This document shows positions 17,801 to 25,350 of a stretch of 29,593 nt of DNA, one piece after another. The stretch lies in NCBI GenBank assembly GCA_014377055.1, contig JACMQJ010000183.1, positions 1 to 29,593 on the forward strand. Reading direction: 5' to 3'. The stretch's first letter is position 1. Every line of letters starts with the position of its first letter. The position numbers and the translations under genes were made by a program. A model generated the notes under the pieces. The model worked only from the letters and a program-made list of their open reading frames with translations, did not search any database and had not been told where the DNA came from. Source of the DNA: Candidatus Sericytochromatia bacterium (lineage in GTDB: Bacteria > Cyanobacteriota > Sericytochromatia > UBA7694 > JACMQJ01).

Positions 17801-18939
17801 AAACCAGATTTTAATTTAACTAGTTCTTCTGGCTTTTGCATGGCAAAAGATATATAGGTAGGTTTACCTGTATCATTCAAAAATATTTGATCCACTAATT
17901 GAAAAGAATTTAGATCTATGACGTTAACAATAGGTGTGAATAATGCAGGATAATTGACAAATGTCATAACCAATAAATATTTACCAGATGGAGATAGTAC
18001 CATTAAATCAGTAGGATCATCTATTTTACTAAACAATTCTCCTTTAAGTTGAATATTAGCCCTTAAAATTAAATTTTGGGTATCCAAAACTAACAATTCA
18101 GGAGGATTATTACCTTTATCTACCAAAATATATAACCATTGATCGTCAGATATAAGATTACAAAGATTACCATAAGATAGAGGTTGTTTTTTTATTTTAA
18201 GCGTTTTAGCTTCAATAATAAACATACCTGGAGTTTCATTGTCAGTAACAAATATTTTTTTACCATCATTGGTTGATGATACGTTAAGAGTTCTTTTGTT
18301 ACCAGCAGGTCTTAAATGTACTGCACCAGACAATTTATTGGTTTCTGTGTCAAAAATATATAATATGCCAGCACCACGATCTACAAAATAAAGATTCTTT
18401 TTATTATTGGTAACAGTTAAATCAATTGGAAGTGTAACAATAGCTTCTGATGGTGTTGATTCATAATGTAGTTTGGAGAGTACAGGAAAATAAAAACTAT
18501 CATCTGTACTTTTCATTTGCAAATAACTAAAATTCTTTCCAATAGTCAATCCTATTTGATCATTAGGATTCCAATTTAATTCTCCTACTTCTTGGCAATC
18601 ATCATTAGAAAAAATAGCAACACTGTTAACAGCAATAGGAAACCAGTCTGTAGAATTAAACTCAGGTTTATTTTTTTTCCTAATAGGAAAGCTAACTTCG
18701 GTTATTAATTCATCTGTTATAGGATTTTTGATATATAAACAATAATTTTTTTGATCAACATAATAAGATAAAAGTTCAAGCTTTTGTTTGCCTTCTGAAA
18801 TATATTTTTTTTGTATTTCTATTGCTTTTTGTATATGTTCGGGTCTTATTACACCATTTTCAAGTAAAACCTGTTGTATTAATTCTTGTTGGAAATGAAT
18901 ACTGATATTTTTTTGCTGCACGTTTGTATTATAACTCAT
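14782..18939 (-). CDS. Large mosaic protein: MshEN-like modules, zinc ribbon and two six-repeat beta-propellers
   Basis: A 1385-residue protein of unknown function. In order: residues 17-60, a helical module like the start of type II secretion/pilus ATPase N-domains (LIQQVLLENGVIRPEHIQKAI); about 150-370, a beta-propeller-like region with YVTN-style repeats; about 375-530, a fuller MshEN/GspE_N-like domain (LIDILIELGYINEEHVLAALDKI, then YFAFLPINKIDGKLTLAIANP); a Gln-rich linker; a mixed domain 590-705; a zinc ribbon C741-x2-C744...C755-x2-C758; and twelve repeats from 783 to the end, consensus NGNTLITDxxNHRVIEVxxxxxIVWQYG. A gap at about 1056-1103 splits these into two sets of six. No signal peptide, so cytoplasmic. 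MshEN domains can bind cyclic di-GMP, but the RLG motif is missing. Probably a scaffold; inference only. Confidence 0.8.
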   Translation of the reverse strand: MSYNTNVQQKNISIHFQQELIQQVLLENGVIRPEHIQKAIEIQKKYISEGKQKLELLSYYVDQKNYCLYIKNPITDELITEVSFPIRKKNKPEFNSTDWFPIAVNSVAIFSNDDCQEVGELNWNPNDQIGLTIGKNFSYLQMKSTDDSFYFPVLSKLHYESTPSEAIVTLPIDLTVTNNKKNLYFVDRGAGILYIFDTETNKLSGAVHLRPAGNKRTLNVSSTNDGKKIFVTDNETPGMFIIEAKTLKIKKQPLSYGNLCNLISDDQWLYILVDKGNNPPELLVLDTQNLILRANIQLKGELFSKIDDPTDLMVLSPSGKYLLVMTFVNYPALFTPIVNVIDLNSFQLVDQIFLNDTGKPTYISFAMQKPEELVKLKSGLIDILIELGYINEEHVLAALDKINGIQDDYIPEVQNIIQEPLENEEGFGLLEKEMDDDEEQTLTSAQKYPILYQFELDPSLLLAFKEDQMRYFAFLPINKIDGKLTLAIANPANKKKLKEIIEQKFPDLDVVLVDFTMAEFNRFMKEFYKVIKEKYDSIISRQSESEQNQQDLSQHHKEQVQAQNLAKPENKEMVKHTNKAELKALPVNVPRARTELPPNMSANIPSDVRQAVREKLKTLDPTMLEEAIMAICVEDFHSIWGIEVPRADIFKYHSLITRAKDEILDKDYAFIKIENLVGDFSLEIVVNQEKLVVMLKTLSEIAQKKQTQTNVSAPANNNQQVYNAPPVDDEPVKEKSTESICEKCGVSIPAEIEICSKCSRENDHKSQNEDVRSPASPSPLANLNEGHLLIPDTLGNRVLETNEGGQIVWQIANKNNNDLIHPYSAMRLRSGTTLISDSEGDRIIEFTKSGRIYWELKNREGFRDLFLRRPVQAIRLLNGNTLIADQGNHRVFEVNHLDKIVWQYGTTATVGATDKKLYSPSYIQRLSNGHTLITDTDNHRIIEIDENDEIFWQYGNSKNRLGSGYGSAKDQLNSPMFAYKLDNGNTLVVDTGNNRIIEVNQDKQVTWHFATSMDQGCPININALKAYRLKTGHTVIISPEQVIEVGAQGQLIYIRQIEYLAKSPEFKEETISQEEDKIINDRMTTKTHEKARQATSNYVKNMSNLTEIEVALVDRANHKISIVNRYKNIIWRFGESSESSENYLERPQYVELIKDEYVYVADTDNHRVIKIYRPTKEIVWTYGISGAMGSGNNQLGHPRSAVQTPDNNVLITDQYSSRVIEVNLQKEILWTYGGWEGGNNLLNAPYYAERLINNNTLITDWSNHTVIEVDMQGNILWKYGTDRSSGNKSNQLMYPEKATRTSDNTTLIADARNNRVIEINDANRIIWEFMNYKVGNSARQLSSPSNVTRLDNGNTVIVHSSNKQIIEVNKNSEVVWQYQLPIERK

Positions 18940-19112
18940 ATAAAAATTCTTACACCTAAATACTTTATTGAATTATAACTTATCTGAAATTTTTATTGAA
19001 ATATAATTGTTAAACCTAGTATTTTCTAGCTTTTATTTTTTATTATTTCATCTATTTTAGACGCTAAGAATAGACTATATCTCAAATTAATTTCTATTGC
19101 TTAGTTGAAAGA

Positions 19113-20711
19113 TTAAGTTATTTTATCTGTTTTATTGTTGCCATAAGTAATGTGTGGATCTTCAGTGCTAAACCTTAATACTTGTGAACCCGTACTATTG
19201 GTTGGTATGACTGTTTCAACCTTAATATTATTTTTACCAGATGGTAGCGATAATCGTTTTAATAAATTTGGCGAATCAACTCTTTGGTTAACAACATTTA
19301 CATAAATTGGCTCTTGGTTATTAACTGAGATTTTGACAGTTCCTGTAAAGCTAGTACTTGGAAAACTGCCAGATTTTGACTTAACGGGGGTATAAGCTCT
19401 ACTATCAGTTTTAGTATCTTGACTTGGAGTTCCTAAAGATATACAAAAATCTTGTTTAGAAGAAGTTGTATTATTAACCACAGTATTAACAACATATTTT
19501 GTATTATAATTTCCATAAGCTACATTGTTAACATTAGCTTCTTTACCATCTCTAACCAATGTAGCCTGTACATTTACAGCATCAGAATGTTTATTAAAAG
19601 AATAACTTTGAGCAAATTTATTTCCATCCAGAGTTATTTCAGGGATAGAAGATTCTATTTCACTTTTTTCTTTAATAGAGTTAACACGACCCAATGCTAG
19701 TTGTCCATCTGGCTGAACGCCACTTTTTGCTCTTTCACCTATTACAAAGCTATGATTTTTTAAAAAAGGAACAGAATTGTAGGCACTATTATTAAAACCA
19801 ATAACTCCATTGCTAGTTGTTGGTTGATTAGTAAGATTATTCATATCGCTTTCTTTTAATATTGCAGCTTCTAGTTTTAAGCCCTTATCCTTAAAGTCAG
19901 GGTTGTCATTTCCAGATACAACTTTAAAATTGTATTCAGATCTTGCATTGGTTTGATCTGGCTTAGCCTCAAGTTTTGTATAAACCATTGCAGACTCACC
20001 AGGTTTTATGGTTATTGTCTTATTAATTAAGTTATTATTACTTACACTATCTGATGCTAGTTTCATATCAGCAACTCTTGTACTTTCATAATATCCTTTA
20101 GCATTTTTAAATTCGGGCTGATTATCGATCCAAGCCTTATCTTTTTTATCAAACTTATTAGCTATTTGTTGAGAATTATTGTATCCTGAACCTTTAATTT
20201 CAACTTCTATAGGCTTATTACTAGGATTAGTTATAATAACTGATTGGTATATGGGCTTGTTATAACCTTGATTGCTCTTAATTTTTTTGACATCTGAATA
20301 AGAATAAAATTTAAATTCTGTATTTTTGTCAACTCCAAGTTTAGGTTTTTCGGTAAAGCTACCTTTTTCTTTGAGATTATCTGTACTAAAAAGTAATCCA
20401 TTAGATTGTGGTTGCTCAGGATCATCAACTTCTATTGAGATACTACCTTTATGCTTTAGATTAGGTAAATCTTCTATTGTATCAGAAGATACATTGTTAC
20501 TTATGATATTATTCTCATGAAAATTTAAAGGTAATGTTGGTAAGATACTTTTGCTACTTATTTTTGCACTACTGTTATTTTTGTAAATATCTTTAGAAGG
20601 TGCAACAACCTTTTCTTCTGTTAAAATTAAGCTTTTATATAGTCCTTTTTTAGGCTCAGGTTTATCAATACTGCTTAAAACAAGAGATTTATGGCTAGAA
20701 GTAGGATCCAT
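19113..20711 (-). CDS. DUF3370-like protein (cyanobacterial family)
   Basis: A 532-residue protein of unknown function. The frame runs back to a TTG at 20762, but the ATG at 20711 is preferred because a good promoter (-10 at 20742-20747) lies within the extension. It resembles the cyanobacterial DUF3370 family: ITNPSNKPIEVEIKGSGY in the first half, GQLALGRVNSI in the middle, AYGNYNTKYVVNTVVNNTT...CISLGTPS, and near the end FTGTVKISVNN...YVNVVNQR...VLRFSTEDP. The residues between are Asn/Ser/Lys-rich and beta-type. The first 100 residues are a low-complexity polar stretch without a signal peptide, unlike what would be expected for a surface protein. The family match is by recognition of the pattern and not verified. 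Confidence 0.65.
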   Translation of the reverse strand: MDPTSSHKSLVLSSIDKPEPKKGLYKSLILTEEKVVAPSKDIYKNNSSAKISSKSILPTLPLNFHENNIISNNVSSDTIEDLPNLKHKGSISIEVDDPEQPQSNGLLFSTDNLKEKGSFTEKPKLGVDKNTEFKFYSYSDVKKIKSNQGYNKPIYQSVIITNPSNKPIEVEIKGSGYNNSQQIANKFDKKDKAWIDNQPEFKNAKGYYESTRVADMKLASDSVSNNNLINKTITIKPGESAMVYTKLEAKPDQTNARSEYNFKVVSGNDNPDFKDKGLKLEAAILKESDMNNLTNQPTTSNGVIGFNNSAYNSVPFLKNHSFVIGERAKSGVQPDGQLALGRVNSIKEKSEIESSIPEITLDGNKFAQSYSFNKHSDAVNVQATLVRDGKEANVNNVAYGNYNTKYVVNTVVNNTTSSKQDFCISLGTPSQDTKTDSRAYTPVKSKSGSFPSTSFTGTVKISVNNQEPIYVNVVNQRVDSPNLLKRLSLPSGKNNIKVETVIPTNSTGSQVLRFSTEDPHITYGNNKTDKIT

Positions 20712-20741
20712 TAAATATACCAAACTAATATAATTAAAATT

Positions 20742-20772
20742 ATTATATGATAAACCTATCAAATCTTGTCTA
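20742..20772 (-). promoter_or_regulatory. Promoter of the DUF3370-like gene
   Basis: On the minus strand TAGACA (20772-20767; five of six to TTGACA) is followed after 19 bases by a perfect TATAAT (20747-20742). Transcription would begin near 20736, about 25 bases before the ATG at 20711, which argues against the longer TTG-started frame. Confidence 0.5.
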
Positions 20773-20883
20773 ATTATTTAAATAAATTATATAACAGTAC
20801 TTAATTCTTTTAATTCTCTCTTTCTAATTCATAGGGTAAAATGTAAGTATATAAATTAAAAATTATTGATTAAGGAGTATATT

Positions 20884-21210
20884 ATGGCTGGAAGCGTTAT
20901 AGATGTTACTGACCTAAGTTTTGCAACTGAAGTTGAAAAAGCTACATCACCTGTATTTGTTGATTTTTGGGCACCTTGGTGTGGTCCATGTAGAATGGTT
21001 GGCCCTATGGTTGAAAAATTGGCAGAAAAGTATGATGGCAAAGTAAAGTTTGTAAAAGTAAATATTGATGATAGCCCTGGAGTTGCTGAAAAATTCCATA
21101 TTAGTGGTATACCAGCCTTATTTTTATTTAAAAATGGTGTAGTAGCTGATAATGTAGTTGGAGCTGTTCCAATAGCTAATTTAGAAAATATGATTTCTAA
21201 ACATATCTAA
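20884..21210 (+). CDS. trxA: Thioredoxin
   Basis: A 108-residue cytoplasmic thioredoxin that reduces disulfides in partner proteins. The active site W32-C33-G34-P35-C36 sits in FVDFWAPWCGPCRMVGP, and the cis-proline segment SGIPALFLFKNG follows at the usual place, giving the same layout as E. coli TrxA with one extra residue. An upstream in-frame TTG at 20866 exists, but AAGGAG at 20872-20877, six bases before the ATG at 20884, fixes the start. A strong terminator follows the stop, so it is transcribed alone. It is divergent from the DUF3370-like gene. Confidence 0.97.
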   Translation: MAGSVIDVTDLSFATEVEKATSPVFVDFWAPWCGPCRMVGPMVEKLAEKYDGKVKFVKVNIDDSPGVAEKFHISGIPALFLFKNGVVADNVVGAVPIANLENMISKHI

Positions 21211-21219
21211 ATTTTCAAT

Positions 21220-21255
21220 AAAAAGACGCAATATTTTTAAGTTAGCGTCTTTTTT
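21220..21255 (+). terminator. Intrinsic terminator of trxA
   Basis: AAAAAGACGC (21220-21229) pairs with GCGTCTTTTT (21245-21254) around a 15-base loop, with the T run forming the 3' side and tail. It lies just after the trxA stop and before the next gene. Confidence 0.88.
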
Positions 21256-21293
21256 GTTTATATATATTTTAAAATAATAAATTAAGGTCTTAA

Positions 21294-21860
21294 ATGAAAA
21301 GAATAACAAAAATATTATTATCCACAGCTATTTTAGCTTCAACACTAGTTGTTTCAAAACCTTCTTTTGCTCTTAAAGATTTTGAATCAAAAAAAGGTCT
21401 TGCGATTGGTAATAAAATACCATCTTTTGATTTAGAAAATGACACAGGTACAACTATAAAATTTGACGATAATTACAAAGGAAAAGTTTTGTTATTAACT
21501 GTTGCTAATTATTGTAATAAGGACTTAGCTGGTGTATGGACAATCAACTCTTATTATAAATTTTATAAGAATAAAAATTTTGCTTTCCCTTTTATCTTTA
21601 GTCGTCGATGTGTCCCAGGTTATGTACCAAATTTCTTTGTTTCACAATCAGCACATAGCACCTCTAGTCAAGTAAAAATACCATATTTTTTAATGGATTG
21701 GGATGAAGAAATTACCAAAACATTTAAAGGAAGTAAAGAGTTTCCTATAGTTTATGTAGTTGATAAGACAGGCACTATAAGATATAAAGAAGTTTTGAAT
21801 ACACCATTTCTTAGCCATGAAAAAATTGATAAAACATTAGCCTCGCTACTTCAAGAGTAA
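21294..21860 (+). CDS. Exported thioredoxin-fold protein lacking the CxxC motif
   Basis: A 188-residue protein with a clear signal peptide (MKRITKILLSTAILASTLVV, cleavage probably after KPSFA26). The mature part starts like AhpC/TSA and TlpA proteins: AIGNKIPSFDLENDTGTTIKFDDNYKGKVLLLTV. Where these have WCxxC or a peroxidatic Cys, it has ANYCNKD with a single cysteine (C74); the second cysteine is at 106 (SRRCVPGY). Towards the C-terminus EFPIVYVVDKTGTIRYKE is the usual cis-proline and last-strand region. It cannot act as a standard disulfide oxidoreductase; a one-cysteine peroxidase-like, binding or structural role, or a C74-C106 pair, is possible. AAGG upstream supports the ATG. It is separated from trxA by a terminator. 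Confidence 0.75.
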   Translation: MKRITKILLSTAILASTLVVSKPSFALKDFESKKGLAIGNKIPSFDLENDTGTTIKFDDNYKGKVLLLTVANYCNKDLAGVWTINSYYKFYKNKNFAFPFIFSRRCVPGYVPNFFVSQSAHSTSSQVKIPYFLMDWDEEITKTFKGSKEFPIVYVVDKTGTIRYKEVLNTPFLSHEKIDKTLASLLQE

Positions 21861-21906
21861 TTAAAATTAGTAAATTAAAACCTATCGAAGATGTATTTTT
21901 ATGCTT

Positions 21907-22608
21907 TTAATTTACTAATTTTGCTATATTTAATATTTTATCTTCACTAGATTGATAAAAAGTATTATTATTTAAGACTATTTCTACTTTTTCAATCATT
22001 CCTTGTGACTTTCCCATTAAAGTAGTAACTATTTGTATATCATTACTAATTTCTATCTTAATTGCAGCTTGATTATAGATACGTGCAACTGAGATACGAG
22101 CTTCATTAACAAGATAATTAAAAACAATATCTTCTGTATGAGTTTCAGAATGAGGTAATATGTGCAAATTAACAAAATCTAACATATTTGGTATAGCTAT
22201 AACATAATCATCTTTACCAGCAAAAAAAGTATGGTAGCCAAGATATATTGAACCTGCACTAGTACCCGCTTTGATAGGAATTACTTTAAAAAGATCTTTG
22301 TATTGAGTCAGTACTGTATGCTTATAAGGACTTCCACCAAGAAAATAAACAATATCTGTATCTCTTAACTTTTCAGCAATATTATCATTTGGGTCATCAA
22401 TAATATCAAATTGGCAATTGTATTTAGCAAAAATATTTGAGATATTAGCCTTATAATTTTCGTGCCAATCTGTACCTACAGAAGCTGTGGCGAATAAAAC
22501 TAATTTTGGTTTTTCTTTATTAGTTTCTTTAAGCATATCAAGATGTATTTTATCTGTATCTCTCGCAGGATCTATATTACCCGATAATAAATAAAAATAT
22601 TTATTCAT
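21907..22608 (-). CDS. Peptidase family S51 (dipeptidase E / cyanophycinase-like)
   Basis: A 233-residue cytoplasmic serine peptidase of family S51. The nucleophile S117 lies in AGTSAGSIYLG, after a strand-turn YFLGGSPYKHT as in the family; the likely histidine is H153 in LHILPHSETHTED. Length matches dipeptidase E (about 230), which releases N-terminal Asp from dipeptides, rather than cyanophycinase (about 270), which degrades the cyanobacterial Asp-Arg storage polymer. No signal peptide. It is the last gene of a three-gene operon: its ATG lies two bases after the stop of the TPR gene, so translation is probably coupled. Confidence 0.85.
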   Translation of the reverse strand: MNKYFYLLSGNIDPARDTDKIHLDMLKETNKEKPKLVLFATASVGTDWHENYKANISNIFAKYNCQFDIIDDPNDNIAEKLRDTDIVYFLGGSPYKHTVLTQYKDLFKVIPIKAGTSAGSIYLGYHTFFAGKDDYVIAIPNMLDFVNLHILPHSETHTEDIVFNYLVNEARISVARIYNQAAIKIEISNDIQIVTTLMGKSQGMIEKVEIVLNNNTFYQSSEDKILNIAKLVN

Positions 22609-22610
22609 CT

Positions 22611-23486
22611 TTATAAGCCAAAACTACTCAAGGAAATTGACTTGTAACCCATGATATTTAATGAGTCTAATTTTATGCCTTCATCCACTTTAAAAACAAA
22701 ATTAATAGTATCTCTTGAATCTTTTTTGGACAGCTCAAAATAATCTCCAACTTGCAAAGCTTCAGTTTTTTTAGAAGCGTTATTACCGCCATATTGAAAT
22801 TTAAAAGTACTCATCGCATACAATCTATAAGATTTATTCTTTTTGTCCAAAACTGTAATCTGGTCTGAGTTAGTATTAATAATAATACCTTTTTTATAAT
22901 GTATCTTACACGTTATGATAACAAAGTTAGTTGATTTTGTAGATTTTTCAGATACCTCTGTTAAATCTACTGAATTTTTTGGAATTAATCTGATAGTTTT
23001 ACCTTTTTTTACATCAACAACTTTAACAGAAGTCCAACCATCAAAAACTGAAATTAAAACCGGTTTTGGCTTAATAATTGGTATAGTTTTTGCTGATTTT
23101 GGTTTTATTGAAGCCTTAGGTTTTGGTGAAGGTACAATTTTGTTAGGTTTTGGGCTTGTTTTGACGGCGAAAATAACAGAAGGAGTAGCAGATGGCATTG
23201 ATGAAGCTTTGTTCTTTTTTAAATTATCATAAATACTATATGATTTCATGGATTTTTCAACTTCAAATAAAGCCTCATAACTCTTACCAAGCCATTTATA
23301 AGCTTCTATGTCACTAGGATTTATTTCAGTTTCTTCATTTAATATTTTTACAGCCTTTTTATAATCTTCTGACTCATAAGCTTTGATAGCATCATCAAGA
23401 TTATTTGCAGAAGCTTGATTTAGAGGATACCAAAAGGATAAGAATAAGATTAAAACTAAAGCTAATGATTTATCTCGTACTTGCAT
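22611..23486 (-). CDS. Exported TPR protein with Pro/Lys-rich linker
   Basis: A 291-residue exported protein of unknown function. Signal peptide: SLALVLILFLSFWYPLNQASA with cleavage likely after A27. Residues 31-90 hold about two tetratricopeptide repeats (DAIKAYESEDYKKAVKILNEE; AYKWLGKSYEALFEVEKSMKSY). A proline/lysine/serine-rich spacer (about 95-145, with repeated K-P-K and S-P-K-P) connects to a beta-rich C-terminal domain (150-291) with no family I recognise. The spacer resembles wall- or periplasm-spanning linkers. Its ATG overlaps the end of the TolB-like gene by 17 bases, and its stop is two bases before the S51 peptidase gene, so the three are one operon. Confidence 0.75.
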   Translation of the reverse strand: MQVRDKSLALVLILFLSFWYPLNQASANNLDDAIKAYESEDYKKAVKILNEETEINPSDIEAYKWLGKSYEALFEVEKSMKSYSIYDNLKKNKASSMPSATPSVIFAVKTSPKPNKIVPSPKPKASIKPKSAKTIPIIKPKPVLISVFDGWTSVKVVDVKKGKTIRLIPKNSVDLTEVSEKSTKSTNFVIITCKIHYKKGIIINTNSDQITVLDKKNKSYRLYAMSTFKFQYGGNNASKKTEALQVGDYFELSKKDSRDTINFVFKVDEGIKLDSLNIMGYKSISLSSFGL

Positions 23487-24438
23487 AATAAGGCTCTTTT
23501 GTCATATTAATTGGATTATATCCATCTGCGTCCATCACCCAAACATCAAAAGTTCCATCCCTATCAGATGTAAAAGCGATTTTACCATTTTTTAGAACAA
23601 CTGGATTGGCATCTACTCCAGGTACTTTAGTTAAATTTCTAAGGTCAGTACCATCAATATTAATACGATATATTTCCATATCCCCAGTTTTGTCTCTAGC
23701 AGTAAAAACAGCTTTAGAAACAAAATTATTATTTAATCTTGAATTTCTCAAATTAACAAAATTATCATTAATTCCAGATATTCTTGAAGAAATATCTCTT
23801 ACATAGCTTGGCATTGCAGCCAATGATAACGGCTTGGAAACAGAAGTAGTAATTTTCTTTTTGTTTGAACCATCAGCATTCATTTTCCATATTTCCCATT
23901 TGCTACCTTCATTTGAAAGGTACAAAATAGTTCCGTCATCAAGAGGTGAAGGATAATCATAATAATTATCAGCATCTGTTAGTTTGGTAACGTTTTCACC
24001 ATCGGGATCAATAGAATATATTTTTGGTTTAACTTCTCTATCCGAAACAATGAGAATGCTACCATCAATAGTTAGAGCTGGTCTATAATTATTAAAGCCT
24101 TTATCTTTTGTTATAGCCTTTAGTCCAGAACCATCATTATTAATAACATAAACTTGCCATGTTCCTGTTCTTTTTGATGAAAACATAACTTTACCATTAG
24201 GTAATATTGATGGATCAGCTTCCTCAAATGCATCATTAGTTAGTTGTACTCTATTTTTTCCAGATATATCCGAAACAAATAAATCAACTTTATTGCCTAT
24301 TTTTGTAATATATGGTATCAAAATATTTCTATTTTGTGCTATTTCTTTTTCATCTTTCATTTGCCTCAAATTAACACACGATGTAAGTGATGTAAATACT
24401 AAAGCAGACATGAAGACAGTTCTAATTATTTTTTTCAT
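23470..24438 (-). CDS. TolB-like beta-propeller lipoprotein
   Basis: A 322-residue lipoprotein: signal MKKIIRTVFMSALVFTSLTSC with lipobox L-T-S-C21. The mature part is made of about six WD40-like TolB repeats, such as WQVYVINNDGSGLKAITKD, PKIYSIDPDGENVTKLTD, WEIWKMNADGSNKKKIT, MEIYRINIDGTDLRNLTK and FDVWVMDADGYNPINMT, each a propeller blade ending in the D-G-x-N-x-x-x-[IL]-T signature. True TolB has an extra N-terminal domain and no lipid anchor, so this is a relative and not TolB itself. It is the first gene of the TolB-like/TPR/S51 operon and has a recognisable extended -10 promoter. Role unknown; probably protein binding at the envelope. Confidence 0.83.
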   Translation of the reverse strand: MKKIIRTVFMSALVFTSLTSCVNLRQMKDEKEIAQNRNILIPYITKIGNKVDLFVSDISGKNRVQLTNDAFEEADPSILPNGKVMFSSKRTGTWQVYVINNDGSGLKAITKDKGFNNYRPALTIDGSILIVSDREVKPKIYSIDPDGENVTKLTDADNYYDYPSPLDDGTILYLSNEGSKWEIWKMNADGSNKKKITTSVSKPLSLAAMPSYVRDISSRISGINDNFVNLRNSRLNNNFVSKAVFTARDKTGDMEIYRINIDGTDLRNLTKVPGVDANPVVLKNGKIAFTSDRDGTFDVWVMDADGYNPINMTKEPYYASTR

Positions 24439-24497
24439 TGTAGTTAATCAGACTCGTAATTGTTAAAATATTTTAATAAACTAGGGTTTACAGTTAT

Positions 24498-24528
24498 ATT
24501 ATATCACTTCTTAATTTTCAGTCTACAA
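24498..24528 (-). promoter_or_regulatory. Extended -10 promoter of the TolB-like/TPR/S51 operon
   Basis: On the minus strand TGATATAAT gives an extended -10 (TG-n-TATAAT, hexamer at 24503-24498). A weak -35, TTGTAG, is at 24528-24523, 19 bases upstream. Start of transcription near 24491 would give a leader of about 50 bases. Confidence 0.5.
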
Positions 24529-24565
24529 GCAAAAGAAATCTCTAACTTCCAATCAATATTTTTAC

Positions 24566-24747
24566 TACACTCTAAATCTTTTATAAAGAAAGATTTTTTA
24601 ACCACAGATTACACAGATAAACACAAATTAAGAGGATAATTCTTTGATATTTTTTCTTATTAGTTTATTTATTCGTCTTCATTAGCGTAATTCGTGGCAA
24701 AAAATCTTATATTGTAAAAAATAAATATGTTAGATGTTTAGAGTGTA
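24566..24747. repeat. Nested inverted repeat, MITE-like dispersed element
   Basis: This fills most of the 322-base gap between the TolB-like gene and coaD. Outer arms: TACACTCTAAATCT (24566-24579) and, reversed at 24732-24747, TACACTCTAAACATCT. Inner arms: AAGATTTTTTAACCACAGAT from 24590, matched by AAGATTTTTTGCCACGAATT reading back from 24708, continuing imperfectly for about 40 bases with a 9-10 base rhythm (ATTACACAG, ATAAACACA). The ends of the inner part (ACCACAGATTACACAG and GTAATTCGTGGC) are the kind of sequence I know from short repeats spread through many bacterial genomes. No reading frame inside. The rest of the gap (24439-24565) holds the operon promoter. Confidence 0.65.
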
Positions 24748-24760
24748 AGCTAAGTAAACA

Positions 24761-25267
24761 TTATAATACAGTAAATCTTTTTATCATTGCATAATAAACA
24801 GGATCAGGCAAAAATGATTTTATAACGGTTTGCCATCCCTCTGGTCCAACTAACCCTTTAACAAAACTTGAGCTTATCTCTGACATCCCTCTTGGTGGCA
24901 TCAAAAAAACAGTAGATATTTCTGAGTTAAGGTCGCCATTAACATTTCTCATAGTCCTCTCAAACTCATAATCAGACTCACTTCTTATTCCTCTAATTAT
25001 GTATTTACATTGTTTTTCTTCGGCATATTTTACCAAAAATCTATTTTCAAAAGTTTCGACAACAATATTATTTAAATGTTTGGTTGACTCTTTAATTAAA
25101 TCTACTCTCTCATCAATGTCAAACGTATAACTTTTACCTGGATTAATACCTATTGCTATGATTAATTGATCAAAAAGCTTAGAACCCTCTGTTATCATAT
25201 ACATGTGTCCTTGAGTTAATGGATCAAAGCTTCCAGCATATACGCCTCTAATAAAATGATTATTCAT
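24761..25267 (-). CDS. coaD: Phosphopantetheine adenylyltransferase
   Basis: Transfers AMP from ATP to 4'-phosphopantetheine, the penultimate step of coenzyme A synthesis, in the cytoplasm; normally hexameric. The 168-residue product shows the nucleotidyltransferase signature T18-Q-G-H21 in VYAGSFDPLTQGHMYMI, the YIIRGIRSESDYEFERTM region for pantetheine and ATP binding, and the C-terminal EISSSFVKGLV. The frame extends to an ATG at 25288, but the ATG at 25267, close behind GGAAG, gives the family's normal N-terminus. No partner gene adjoins it; the nested inverted repeat lies directly downstream of its stop. Confidence 0.96.
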   Translation of the reverse strand: MNNHFIRGVYAGSFDPLTQGHMYMITEGSKLFDQLIIAIGINPGKSYTFDIDERVDLIKESTKHLNNIVVETFENRFLVKYAEEKQCKYIIRGIRSESDYEFERTMRNVNGDLNSEISTVFLMPPRGMSEISSSFVKGLVGPEGWQTVIKSFLPDPVYYAMIKRFTVL

Positions 25268-25350
25268 ATTCTTCCAACATATCATCATAATTTAAAAATT
25301 AATTATACATTATTAAATTTATCTTCTGTAAATCATGAAAAATATTAACA

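Noticed and set aside
20856..21041. Minus-strand frame opposite trxA
   Set aside because: It is fully antisense to an unambiguous thioredoxin gene and shows no family features.
22915..23232. Plus-strand frame opposite the TPR gene's linker
   Set aside because: Its Gly/Phe-rich composition comes from reading Pro/Lys codons in reverse; no start signal.
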